A DNA stretch of 64,000 nucleotides from positions 16,368,534 to 16,432,533 of the forward strand of contig CM042145.1 of NCBI GenBank assembly GCA_023376005.1, given 5' to 3'. Below, piece by piece: positions 20,745 through 30,975 of the stretch (the stretch's first letter is position 1; every line of letters starts with the position of its first letter). Source of the stretch: Doryteuthis pealeii (lineage: Eukaryota; Mollusca; Cephalopoda; Myopsida; Loliginidae). A model generated the notes under the pieces. The model saw only the letters and a program-made list of their open reading frames with translations. It did not search any database and was not told the origin of the DNA. Position numbers and translations under genes: made by a program.

Positions 20745-20945
20745 CTAACAATAATTTTTTTTTTTTTAAATTAGGAAAAAATATTAATTTTTAATTCTTA
20801 ATCTGATAAAATAGTTTTTGATTTTTAATAAAACTTAAAATGAAAGACATGTTTATTTATTATCATTAAAATCAGATAATTCCCTGATTTTTGGTAAATT
20901 TTTTTTCGAACGTGGGGGTCAGAATTGTATTTAAAAAAACACACG
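20745..20945 (+). repeat. TTTACCAAAAATCAG repeat, single arm
   Basis: CATTAAAATCAGATAATTCC then CTGATTTTTGGTAAATTTTT and a G run match one arm of the inverted repeat at 21795-22475, in the same orientation as its right arm. Confidence 0.5.
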
Positions 20946-21326
20946 GATTTTTCAATGAATTGGGTTCATCTAGTTTGACCTAATTTAAATTGAAATCGGC
21001 ATGGGGATTCTATTACAAGTGCCGGTGAGTTGTTAAAAGTGTCTGTTAATCACTATCCCATCTCCCCTTCACTGGCATATAGAGAGGAAAAGAGAGTTAT
21101 GCAGAATGTAAAGACAGAGACTGGTCAGTTTTTTACTTAACTGCAAATTACAACTAATTAGAACCAATTAAAGTGGAATTTTTTTCCAAACATTTAGTAA
21201 TCCTAAAACTAAGGAATAATTTAGTACAAATTTTGTGTCATAAGCTCACCAGCAAAAAAACCTTTAGAGATTGAAAGCTGAAAATCTCAGCTTTAGTATA
21301 ATAATAGAAGATATATATATATATAT

Positions 21327-21486
21327 ATACATGTGGAAGCCAACACATGGACATGCTAACGTAGGACGCCCGCTAAGGACCTACATTGACCAACTATGCG
21401 AAGACTCTGGATGCTGCACAGGGGCCATGAGTAATAGGGAAGGTTGGCAAAAGATTGTCATGGATATCCGTGATGCGCGCGCGACA
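21327..21486 (+). pseudogene. RTE-like 3' coding tail
   Basis: The frame reads WKPTHGHANVGRPLRTYIDQ, LCEDSGCC and later GWQKIVMDIRDARAT before a stop. It is the least decayed of the RTE-like tails here (compare 1838-2235 and 2705-3298), with no frameshift over 50 codons. The upstream polyprotein is absent. Confidence 0.7.
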
Positions 21487-21794
21487 TGATCATACATACA
21501 TTTTTTTTACTATATACACATACACACATATACTATTCTTACCCAAAAATCAGCTGCTAGCGTCAGATTTTAAAAAAAAACAAATTAAAATTAATTAAAT
21601 CGATTATTTAAGGTCAAACTTTTGTCTAAATCGATAAGTAGTAACATAATGACCATCAATAAAAAAGCAAAATAATATTACACATTCAATTCATTTAAAA
21701 CTATTTTTTCGGTCAATTTCGATCGCGTTCGGCCATAAACACTCTTTATAAATGGTGTATTTACAAAATTCATGTAACATTAGCGATTTTAAAA

Positions 21795-22475
21795 ATTTTA
21801 CCAAAAATCAGAGAATTATTCGATTTTAATGAAATTTTCAGTATTGATTTATCAATTGATGAATTTTATAATGCATCAGTTATTTTATTTCAAAACTTTA
21901 ATTAAGTATTTTTGCTATGAAAAATGAATATATAAAATCTATTTAAAATATGAAAAGCCTGATGTTAAGTTTAAAATGTTATATTTTAAGATTCTAGAAA
22001 TGAATATCTATTTAATGCAAACCTTATTTTAGGTGCATAAAGTAATAAGTTTTGAAGAAAAACTTTATTCAAAATTTAGGCACCCCCCCCCTTTTAAGCA
22101 GAAAAAATATTGATGTATAATTTTTTTCTTTTATAAGATAAAATTTTGTATATTTTTTTTTACATTTTATTTTCCGATTTTCGGTACTTATTTTCTCATA
22201 GAAAAGCCCACGTAAATTTTTTTTCTTCTATTCATAACTTCGGTCTTTTATCTCTTTATTTATACTGTAATTAGTACAGAAAATGACGAACTCGCAAAAA
22301 TGTTACGCCCCCAAAATAAGGGGGGGGGGGTCAAAATTAAGTGAACTGAAAAAAATCAGAAAGTTTTGAAATAAAATAAATAATGCATTATAAAGTTCAT
22401 TCATTGATAAATCAACATTAAAAATTTCATTAAAATCCGACAATTACCTGATTTTTAGTAAATTATTTTCTGTAG
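21795..22475. mobile_element. Long inverted-repeat element
   Basis: Left arm 21805-21900 (ACCAAAAATCAGAGAATTAT ... TTATTTTATTTCAAAACTTT) is the reverse complement, with mismatches, of 22348-22465. The inner region has a C run (22083-22091) opposed by a G run (22320-22330). About 680 bp, no coding capacity. It looks like a foldback or MITE-type element; superfamily unknown. Confidence 0.55.
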
Positions 22476-22839
22476 TTGGGGGGGGGGGGCTAAATTCATT
22501 TTGTCAAAAACGCATTTTAGGTCAATTTTGTGTATACCTATTCTATACCATACACACAGATATATACACTATTTTATACTATATATATATATACACACAC
22601 ACACACTATTTTATACTATATATACACATTTTTTTATACACACTATTTAATGCATACATGCATTGTTATATACACACACATTCATACATAGTATTTTATA
22701 CATACAACTTCTTTAAATACTTCTTCGGTCACTTGATAAAATTAACTGAGAATTTATTTCTAACTTTATGATAAAATAAATAAAACTTCAACTTCCATTG
22801 ATATTAAATGTAACTGTAACTGCCAATTTTGTGTGAAAC

Positions 22840-22859
22840 TGTTCTTGAGTCGTAGCAAC

Positions 22860-22896
<37 letters not shown>

Positions 22897-23620
22897 AACT
22901 TTAGTCTCTTCTTTGCTGTACTGCTACGAAGCTGCGTAGGAGGAGGAGGCGAGAGAGAGAGAGAGAGAAAAAAGGCGCCAATTTCCTGCCAAGTCTTCCT
23001 TTGTTCATTCTAATTTGTAACGGAAGAGGAAGGATAAGATTGTTTCTAAAATGACTACATGAACATGTTTAATAAACTTGAAGTAGCATCAGGTTTCTAT
23101 TGTAAGCTTTTCTGCCCTTTCTCCTCTGCCTTGAGAATACACCCCCTCACCACACCCCATTACTCCGTGTCGTTCATTCCCTAACCAGCCAGAATTTAAA
23201 CGTGGCCTTGTGTAAGTCACATGAGCTATTGTTTCTTAAATGAAATACTGTTCGCCTCTATTTTCTAGTACAAAGACAACACAAAAAATGAGCATAGACC
23301 ATTGTTTGTGCCAATACATTCAGCGTCCTCTTTCAACTTGTCACGATTCCTCCCGCCTAAAATTCTTGAACCACAATCTTAGGAATCAACAACAGTTCTT
23401 CGGGAGAGAAGCATGGAGGTTTTGGAACGAGAGGACAGAATTAAGATGTGGAAAATTGACCGGCTGGTTAGCTTTGCAAAATTCCTATTTGTTTTCTTAA
23501 ACTAAATGAATTCATTTTCTAAGAAAATAGAGACACACGCAAAGTGAATGCAATCGAAATGGCTTCTTCTATTCAATGACTCTACTACGCCTGCGCACTA
23601 AAAGCGAGCGAACAAACATT
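22840..23620. promoter_or_regulatory. Possible promoter-like unique island
   Basis: This stretch is richer in G+C than its surroundings, has two (GA)n tracts (22862-22890, 22952-22970), several CG dinucleotides and an NRF1-like CGCCTGCGCACT near 23589. It matches no repeat in the window. It could hold a non-coding first exon or a promoter, but I see no splice or coding evidence. Low confidence. Confidence 0.25.
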
Positions 23621-24004
23621 TTATCACCAGCAATGGTCGAACAACACTCATTAAATCATTATTTTCTGGTTCAGAGAGCTAGTTATGTTAATGATTAAAA
23701 TAGTTTTTATTTATTTCCTCAAAATGTTCTTGAAATCAGTGGGGGAAAAGTGTGTAAATTTTTAATTGAGTTATTTATGTTTTAAAAAAATATTGAGGAA
23801 TTTAAAAAGACGAATGAATCAAGTTTATTTTTATGAGTAATTTTTAATCCATTAACTTTTTTTTTTTTACTAGAAATATTACGAAATAATGTTTCAACGC
23901 ATCAAGTAATCAAAATGATCACAAATAATTTTGTATTTATTAAGAGGAACTGTTGTGGATAACAATTTCCTTATCTTAAACAAGATTTTAGCTTATACTT
24001 TTAG

Positions 24005-24265
24005 CAAGGTTGATTAGCAGACCATTAATAGCAAATTCGGTTCTCACTGAGTGCCCCATACTTCTGGCCTTGTGCCACATCTAAATTAAGCTTAATAAAT
24101 AACTATACCTCACAAACACATTGTTCTGTCTGTGCGCCTCGACGTGAGGTAATGATTAAAGTGCTAGGCTAGCAAACCACAATTTATCAATGTGTAGTGA
24201 GTTTGATTCTCACTGGGTGCTCCATTGTTGCCTTTAACTAGACTACTAGGTTTGTAAAAATGCCT
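24005..24265 (+). mobile_element. tRNA-like SINE family E, two adjacent pieces
   Basis: Two pieces (24011-24115 and 24135-24265) share a (G/T)TTGGTTCTCACTGRGTGC-type motif containing a box B-like GTTTGATTCTCACTGGG. The second also has GAGGTAATGATTAAAGTGCT, a box A-like start. The 3' part, CTTGTGCCACATCTAAATTAAG in the first piece, recurs at 41062 and 52790. Confidence 0.55.
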
Positions 24266-24381
24266 TCATATATAAGCTATAAAACTCATTAAACTCTTTT
24301 TCAGCTCTAGTTTTGTAGTTTGAAGACGTTTACCTATAATTTTGCATGAGCAAGCTGTTTTTCTTTCTTTAAGATCTTTCC

Positions 24382-24605
24382 AAGGTGGCCTAATGTCGGT
24401 ATCAGCCAGACAGCTCTTCTCAGTAGCGCTAGACCAAGGAGATTGTGTATGCCTCTGTGGTGGAACGCCACACCAACCATCAGCTCCCTACTTTACTGTA
24501 CAGATCCCTGTACTACTCATACACTGAGTTGGCGAGAGCCGGTATCGAACCAGGAACCTTACGATTCCTAGCCGAGTGCTCTACCGACTGTGCTAAACTG
24601 GCCCT
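24382..24605 (-). mobile_element. SINE family A
   Basis: Near-complete minus-strand copy: TTTAGCACAGTCGGTAGAGC (box A with one change), GGTTCGATACCGG (box B), then the standard body ending TACCGACATTAGGCCACCTT. Confidence 0.85.
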
Positions 24606-24748
24606 TTATATATATATATATATATAAAAAAAGAGATAATGGGGGGGGGAAAGAAGTTCTCTTGTGTTTAGAATTTTACTTCTTTAAGGTGACAAGGTTA
24701 TAATCAAATAAGTAATTATTTCATAACTAAATCGCAATAAAAAAAAGT

Positions 24749-24980
24749 AAAGTTGACGGGGTGGCCTAATGTTGGTATCAGCCAGACAGCGAGGGAGTCT
24801 ATCTCCTTTTCACTAGCGCTAGACCAAGGAGATTATTTTAGCATCTGAAGTGGAGCGCCACACCAACCATCAGCTCCTCACTTTACCGCACAGATCCCTG
24901 TGCTACTCATACGCTGAGTTGACGAGGGCCAGTATCGAACCCAGAACCTTGTGGTTCCTAGGCAGACGCTCTACCATCTG
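24749..24980 (-). mobile_element. SINE family A, 5' truncated
   Basis: The body and 3' end (GTTGGCCACCCCGTCAAC type) are intact. On the minus strand the head starts within box A (GATGGTAGAGCG), consistent with ordinary 5' truncation. It lies only 145 bp from the copy at 24382 in the same orientation. Confidence 0.85.
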
Positions 24981-25343
24981 ATATTTATATTATTCCTTTG
25001 CCTACCATAATTTCCCCCACGGCTGTACCAAATTTTCTTGATATTTTTTCAAGTGGTTCTTATTGAAACGGATCAAGTACCAGTCTCAGCGTTGGTTCAA
25101 AGACGAAACAAAAGATGGCAGGGGTGTTCATGTAGTTATTTTCCAGTTTAAACAAGTGCGAGAGCTGCCGGCGCCGCCAGCAGTAGGATTGCAGTGGTCA
25201 GAGAGCTGCTGTGAACGGTTTAAAGAAGGCACTTATACTTATCATTCGTATGTGTCACACAGTGACAGGGAAAAATTATATATATATTCATTAATGAGGA
25301 AAGAAATAGAAAGAAAGAAAAACCGAGTAGATGTCTACATTTT

Positions 25344-25630
25344 TGGAGGAGCCCGTTGTGTAATGGTTATCATTGTAGGAAATGGACACGGTGATGAGAG
25401 TTCAAATCTAGGACGAGGTTAGTAGCATTTCACATACCGCTAACACTCTTGGGAAAGGTATGCATCTAACTATTTTCTCTCCAGCTATGGGTAAATAGTA
25501 GAGCAGAGTGGGCTCTTTAACCTTGGTATGGCAACCAGTCTAGGAGAAGAAAAAACTTAATTCAAACCTTTTCAACCCTGTTTAAAATTGAGCTGTCACA
25601 TCCTGCTCGTACAGAGGAGAGGGGAAATAA
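25344..25630 (+). mobile_element. SINE family B, full length
   Basis: Head TTGTGTAATGGTTATCATTG (box A) and AGTTCAAATCTAGG (box B), then GGGAAAGGTATGCATC, CAGCTATGGGTAAATAGTAG and CACATCCTGCTCGTACAG. The overlapping open frame is not coding. Confidence 0.85.
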
Positions 25631-25932
25631 ATCTAATGTTTTCCAACCTTCCCCACCTGATACCCCACTCTTTATATTTTACTCTCTCAGCCTCCTACTG
25701 CCACTACAGGAATTAGTAAAATTTATGTTTTTTTTTTTTAAACCACAACAGAAGCTGAAGATAATAATGCTAAAGTGAAAGTTATGCAATCGAACCATCA
25801 AGAAAGTGAAAGTTATGCAATCGAACCATGAAGAAAGTTGGGATTAAAAGAGGAATTGCTTTTATCAAAAACATTATTATCAAGTTAAAAATGAGGAAAA
25901 TATCATTTTGAGTAATTTCATTTATATATCTA

Positions 25933-26564
25933 CTAGAAGCGGCTACCCAGTATCTTCTGAGTAGAGAGGGAGGGTAACCTGGTGTATTGATTTTGTTTAC
26001 TTTTGAGATTTACAAAAGCTGGACGTTTTTAAGTAGAATTTCAATGCTATTTCTATGTATATTTTAATTTTTAAATATCTTCAAATATAAATCTTCATAA
26101 TTATTGCACAAAAAAGCAAGAACCGGTGATAGTTAATGTGTATATAGATTCACTTTGTTGTTAATTGTTTTATTTTCATTGTTTCCTCCGAACATACATA
26201 CATACATACATACACATCAACTGCCCTTTATATGTACTAAAAACGGCTACCCGGCGTTGCATGGGTAGATGAGGGATAATACAAAGTTAGTCTCGCAGAT
26301 CCATTGATTGTTTTGGTCTTAAATAATTGATTTATGTTTTAATCATGAACACAACCAATGACTTTCCAATCTCTTACTATTCTAATCCAAATTTTTAAAT
26401 ATCTTCCCAGGTATAAATAAAAATTTTCATTATTTTTGCACAAAAAGTAAGCTCTGGTAATAGTGAAAGTGTATATATATGTACTTTGTCATTAATTGTT
26501 TTATTTTCGTAGTTTCATTCAGATATACATACATACACACCAACTGCCCTTTATGTATGTAAGA
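25933..26564 (-). mobile_element. Two abutting Helitrons, family 2
   Basis: On the minus strand the first unit starts at 26564 with TCTTACATACATAAAGGGCA and ends near 26237 after a hairpin (CTACCC...GGGTAG) and CCGTTTTTAG. The second starts immediately (ACATATAAAGGGCAGTTG) and ends at 25933 with a weaker hairpin, CCGCTT and CTAG next to a T. Both share GTGTATGTATGT-type starts and an AATAAAACAATTAA block. The head-to-tail join suggests tandem insertion or end bypass. Confidence 0.65.
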
Positions 26565-26763
26565 TAGATTATATATCTATATCTATCTTATATCTATATC
26601 TCTAGTTAGTGTGTGTGTGAAATAAAACTTTTAAAATGTCATACTGATGTTTAATTCTTGGTAATTGATTCAAATTAAATCCTGGAATTTCTATGAGTAA
26701 AAATATTAAATTTACAGAAAGTGGCACAGTATTCATCAGAACGGACAAGAATGAATGCATTTC

Positions 26764-27184
26764 TGCGTTATTCGGACTATTGTCCCCATCTTCATTGTTA
26801 TTTGTACAACGTTTTGGCCGATTTGCCCTCCAGCCTTCTTCAGGTATTTCTTGTCGGACTCGGGAACCTTCTTGGACTCAGGAACCTTCTCGGACTCGGG
26901 AACCTTCTTTTTGAACTCGGGAACTTTCTTGTCGTAATCGGGAGCCATCACGGAACTTTGAACCTAACCCTTTATTTAGTCCACGGGGGTTAGGTTCAAA
27001 GTTCCGTGATGGCTCCCGATTACGACAAGAAAGTTCCTAGTTCGAAAAGAAAGTTCCCGAGTTCGAAATTCGAAAAGAAGGTTCCTGAGTCCGACAACAA
27101 ATACCTGAAGAAGGCTGGAGGGCATATCGGCTGAAACGTTGTACAAATAACAATGAAGATAGGGACAATAGTCCGAATAACGTA
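26764..27184. mobile_element. CTGAAGA...GAAAC element, full palindrome (copy 4)
   Basis: Arms of about 200 bp (26764-26969 and 26989-27184) are inverted copies around a 19-bp loop. From the outside in, each arm has CGGACTATTGTCCC, the GTACAACGTTTTGGCC-type core with its CTTCTTCAGGTA partner, then several GGGAACCTTCT units, and a central GGAGCCATCACGGAACTTTG. One strand folds into a very long hairpin. It is the best-preserved member of the family. Open frames across it are shadows of the repeats. Confidence 0.75.
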
Positions 27185-27214
27185 GATAATACTAATCTTC
27201 AAGCCTCATCTCAA

Positions 27215-27590
27215 ACATTCAGAGAAAAAGAATGAATGCATAAGAAAAACAAAAAACATGTTGATCTATCATTCTGAAATGATGATCATAGATTTTACAG
27301 TGAATAAATTTGAGATTCTGAATCCAACCAAATTTTTGATTATCATAGGAAATCAATAAAAAATAGTTGATAACAAGGATCACTAAATCAATCATAGATT
27401 CATACAATGATACTATTGATTATGATAATGAATAATAATCAAGATAAAAAAACTATTCCAATAATCATAATGTCATCATCAAAGATGAAAATGATTATAA
27501 TAGGCCAATTGCCAATACTGATCAATTCTTCATCTTATTGAATTTTCAGGATGTCCCAAAACAACACAGAAAATTGAAAACTTTTCAGTC
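27215..27590. other. AT-rich spacer
   Basis: GAT/ATC-rich sequence without terminal repeats, SINE boxes or a supported gene. Confidence 0.35.
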
Positions 27591-27616
27591 AAAAATACAC
27601 ACACACACATATATAT

Positions 27617-27748
27617 ACAAGGTGTGTCAAAAAAGTATAGAGATTTTTTTGTACTTTTTGACACCTAGTATACTGAAAAAAATTAATATTCTATTCATAG
27701 TTCATTTCTATCTTGGTAAATACAGCTTCAATCTCATACTTTTATGAC

Positions 27749-27753
<5 letters not shown>
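27617..27753 (+). mobile_element. Mariner-like MITE
   Basis: The left end TACAAGGTGTGTCAAAAAAG and the right end GAGATTG/CTCATACTTTTATGACAC form terminal inverted repeats of about 22 bp in the mariner style (GTGTCAxAAAAGTAT), and TA lies at the flank. At about 135 bp it cannot encode transposase. The left end also pairs with TACTTTTTGACACC at 27652, so part of it is internally palindromic. Confidence 0.6.
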
Positions 27754-27780
<27 letters not shown>

Positions 27781-27835
27781 CTTTCAAAGAAAGAAAAACT
27801 TAACAAACCATCATTTTTTTTCTTTCTTTGAAAGT
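27781..27835. repeat. 18-bp hairpin after a TA tract
   Basis: CTTTCAAAGAAAGAAAAA (27781-27798) pairs with TTTTTCTTTCTTTGAAAG (27818-27835) across a short loop. It follows directly on a TA microsatellite and the mariner-like MITE. No function assigned. Confidence 0.7.
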
Positions 27836-28035
27836 AAAGTATAAATATTGCTCTGTATATAATTAATTTATTAGTCAGTATACATTGAGCTCTCTTAGGG
27901 ATTTATAAAAATCCTTGTATAAATCTATAAGTTTGCATTTACATGAGCATACATTATGGATGTACAGGAGATATTAATGATCCCAAATAGAATCATCCCC
28001 TACATACCAATCAGTTGGATTCTTTTACCTTCATA

Positions 28036-28419
28036 AAGGAGAGCTACTAAAGTAATGAATGATTTAAAAAACCTTTGTATGAAGAAAGACTTAGGAACAT
28101 TGACTTACCAAGTTTGGTTTATCGACGAACAAGAGAGGATTTGATTGAAGTCTACAAATATACACATGGATTTTATTCAACGAACTTTGATCTACTAAAC
28201 ATTGCTCAAAATATCAATACCAGGGGTCATAAATTAAAACTCTTAAAAGATTTTGTAAAGCAAATGCAAGACAAAATTATTTTAGTAACAGAGTGGTGAA
28301 TACATGGAATAAACTACCATCATCAATAGTGAATGTCCCATCTCTAAACTCCTTTAAGGCAATGTTAGATAATCTGTGGAAAGGTATAAATATTCTGTGG
28401 AATTACGATGAATGTTTAT
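28036..28419 (+). pseudogene. CR1-like non-LTR retrotransposon C-terminus (relic)
   Basis: Three frames join the conserved C-terminal end of a CR1/L2-type reverse transcriptase: RRATKVMNDLKNL (28036-28074), then YEERLRNIDLPSLVYRRTR ... NTRGHKLKL (28078-28245), then ARQNYFSNRVVNTWNKLP ... SLNSFKAMLDNLW up to a stop at 28419. The joins need single-base frameshifts near 28075 and 28255, so it is dead. A (TAT)n tract at 28448-28471 is the expected microsatellite tail of this clade. Only the last 130 residues or so remain. Confidence 0.75.
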
Positions 28420-28464
28420 AAGGAACAGCTGACAGACCTAATATACTCTAAAAATATTATTATT

Positions 28465-28885
28465 ATTATTATATAGGAAATATTCTGATGTCTGTCTATA
28501 TGTTTGTTTGCACAACGACTGAGCGCACATCCTTTTATAAAGGAATATTGGTAGAGACCAGTAAAGACTGAAGTTCAATAAAATCCAAAACTTTTACCTC
28601 TCATTTTCCATAAGGAAAAACTAAATAAAAATATAAGTGTATAAATCAATGATATATTAAAAATTAATTAAAAAAAGATTAACAAATAAAATAAACTAAT
28701 AAAGGATAAAGCATAATAAAAAACAAATAAAAGACAAATTTAAAAAAAATACAAACAAGAATAATAATAAAAATAAACCTAAAAACAAGAATATATAAAG
28801 AATAAAAGATAATAAACCAAATATATAGAAAAAGAATTTTAATTAATCTATATATAAATATAGATAAGAGATTTACCTTTTTTTT
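28465..28885 (+). mobile_element. Dispersed repeat (possible Helitron family 3), copy 2
   Basis: It matches 17565-17985 in the opposite orientation: ATATTCTGATGTCTGTCTAT, GAGCGCACATCCTTTTATAA, CTCATTTTCCATAAGGAAAA and the A-rich 3' part. It begins within the tail of the CR1-like relic. Confidence 0.5.
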
Positions 28886-28889
28886 TTAT

Positions 28890-29540
28890 CTTAGGTTATA
28901 ATGAAATAACTTTAAATAGCTAATACTATAATATGAATTAACTTTTATATAATGCAAAATAAATATTTTTCATTGACATGGGAAAATACAGTATAAATGA
29001 TTGATAAGATTTAACCTTTTATTAATCTTGGCTCTGATTCACCAGAGTGAGTGTGGGAATAGAGAGTTAGTTTAGAAAGTCAGTTTTGACTGGGCAATAG
29101 GACAAGACAATTTTTTCATACATATTTGCATTAACTTGGGATTGAATAAAAGACATCTAAAAAAAAAGAAAAAAGTCTTGTGTTCATTATTAAAAACAAG
29201 CAATGAGCACAGACAAGATAAGAAGACCCAAGAAGAAAGACTAGGAGAACAGAGAGAACTCAGAACCATACAAAGGTAGACAACCAATCCAGCTTAATAG
29301 AAGAGACAGCTTAGAAGAAGTACTATGCATCGAGATACGTCTCTTTAAGCGGCTATGCAACACTAGCATGTACTTGCCCAAGGCATTCATCCTCATTATT
29401 GTTACAAACCTAATTGTCTTTTTGTTAACTTGTGCAAAACTAAAAACCAAATAGCAACAAATTATTCATATTCATTCGTTTGCATCAGTTTAAAACGCTG
29501 GGGGATTTAAGATGAAGTCAATAAATTGAATATCTAATTA
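28890..29540. other. Unrecognised spacer
   Basis: No match to other repeats in the window; short open frames on the minus strand lack recognisable domains. Possibly unique sequence. Confidence 0.35.
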
Positions 29541-29544
29541 GTTC

Positions 29545-29625
29545 ATCATCAAGTCATGTTAATAGCACAGATTCCCGTGACTCTATCTCACCACCCGTCC
29601 CTATCAGTCATCGCTCCTTGCATGT
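29545..29625 (-). mobile_element. RTE-type 3' tail
   Basis: On the minus strand GATGACTGATAGGGACGGGT, then ATAGAGTCACGGGAATCTG and TTGATGATGA. This resembles the last part of the interrupted RTE-like element (3215-3296), with only a short GAT run left. Confidence 0.5.
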
Positions 29626-29892
29626 AATTTTTACTTTAATTTAATCAAATCTAGTTTCTAAAATTATTCATCAAAATAATATTGATTAATATTGGGCTGA
29701 TTTTAATGGGATAAGAGAAATTTCATCTTAAATGTATGAAATTTGATTATTTTTCAATCAATGTTAGCATAGTAATCTTTTAAAATATTGATAACTAAGA
29801 GAATTACAAAAAATGGATAGAGTAAAATGTAAAGAGAGAAGTGGTTGAAACATTTTATTTTAAAAAAAAAATAAAAAATTAGTCTCATTTGT

Positions 29893-29986
29893 ATTATTCG
29901 GACTATTGTCCTCATCTTCATTGTTATCTGTACAACATTTCGGCTGATGTGCCCTCCAGCCTTCTTCAGGTATTTCTTGTCAATTG
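29893..29986 (-). mobile_element. CTGAAGA...GAAAC element, half copy 5
   Basis: On the minus strand: GACAAGAAATACCTGAAGAA, GGCTGGAGGGCACATCAGCC, GAAATGTTGTACAGATAACA, AATAGTCCGAATAATAC. It is a single arm without the repeated spacer units. Confidence 0.65.
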
Positions 29987-29988
29987 GA

Positions 29989-30208
29989 CACATAGCCTAG
30001 TGGATAAAGGAGTTGGGTTAAAACTAACCCTTTATTCCAGACTGTTCTCATTCTGTTAACCATGACTGGGTACAAGTGTTAAGCTGTGTTAATTATTCTA
30101 TGTTACTGTCACTCTTGACCAGGATTGAACCTGCAGCCTAGAGATAACTGTCACTTAGAACTGTATTAAATCAATGCCTATATCCACTATGCCATGTGTC
30201 TAATTGGA
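29989..30208 (-). mobile_element. tRNA-like SINE with inverted ends (family D)
   Basis: On the minus strand the head is CACATGGCATAGTGGATATA (box A-like) and GCAGGTTCAATCCTGGTC (box B). The opposite end carries an inverted copy of the tRNA 5' half (GGACACATAGCCTAGTGGAT read on plus), giving imperfect terminal inverted repeats of about 38 bp. A second, partial copy is at 57985-58165. The combination is unusual for a SINE. Confidence 0.55.
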
Positions 30209-30225
30209 GAAATATTTTTCTTCTG

Positions 30226-30545
30226 TTTTTTTTTGTTAGTCAGTTCACTGAAAAATTTTTGTTCCCCAATGATAGTTGCATCAGAAAAATAAGGTCTGAA
30301 AAAGTGAGGGTGTAGAAAATATTTTTACTTTCGAGATGATTATTTTTTTATTTGACCCATTCACATTTGTTCCCAATGATACCTGCATCAGAAAAATAAG
30401 ATCTGAAAAATTGGAGGGTATAGAAAATATTTTTTACTTTTGAGATGATCAGTTTTTGCTATTTTTTTTTTTGACTCATTCACCAAAAACTTTTTTTGTT
30501 CCCAATGATACCTGCATTGGAAAAATAAGGTCTGAAAAAGTTTGG
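30226..30545 (+). repeat. Three-unit tandem repeat (about 120 bp)
   Basis: Each unit has CCCAATGATACCTGCATC or a variant, then AAAAATAAGGTCTGAAAAA and TTTTGAGATGAT, with a T-rich spacer. A two-unit version of the same array is at 32728-32945. Confidence 0.75.
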
Positions 30546-30855
30546 GTTACCATTACTGGGCTTTTTAACCTGGACTAAATAATAATCTGGCTCTATTTCT
30601 TTATCTGGAATTTTCAAAATCTGTGGGTGGAAAGAAAAATTTTGCTGCACAGTATAATTTTTTTGTGCATGATCGTGTATCCATTCTCCTTAGAAAGAAT
30701 ACTGCTCATGATTTTCTTTTCTTTTTTTTTCCCCCCAAAATACGTTCAGCATTTTTTATATCTTAAAATTGTTTAAAATTGTCTTTTTTTTTCTTCTATC
30801 AATTTCTGTAGCAGATCAAAAAGAGGCAAATCAATAATTTATTTCACTTGCTAAA

Positions 30856-30975
30856 TACAATTAATTGAATGACACGAAAGAAAATTCACTTGAGTTTGAG
30901 TAAATTTGTTTGCTGAACAGAGTAAAATTCTTGTTAACATGTAGGGAGGCACTAGTGGTGTAATGATTATCGTCA
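30856..30975 (+). repeat. Flank duplicated around Helitron copy 5, left copy
   Basis: This 120-bp block, ending in a family B SINE head (GGAGGCACTAGTGGTGTAAT) cut after CGTCA, recurs with about five differences at 32136-32255, directly after the Helitron. Upstream it is preceded by TTGCTAAA, close to a Helitron CTAG end. Confidence 0.8.

Noticed and set aside
25063..25422. Open frame of 119 codons
   Set aside because: Its C-terminal third is a family B SINE and no domain is recognisable in the rest.
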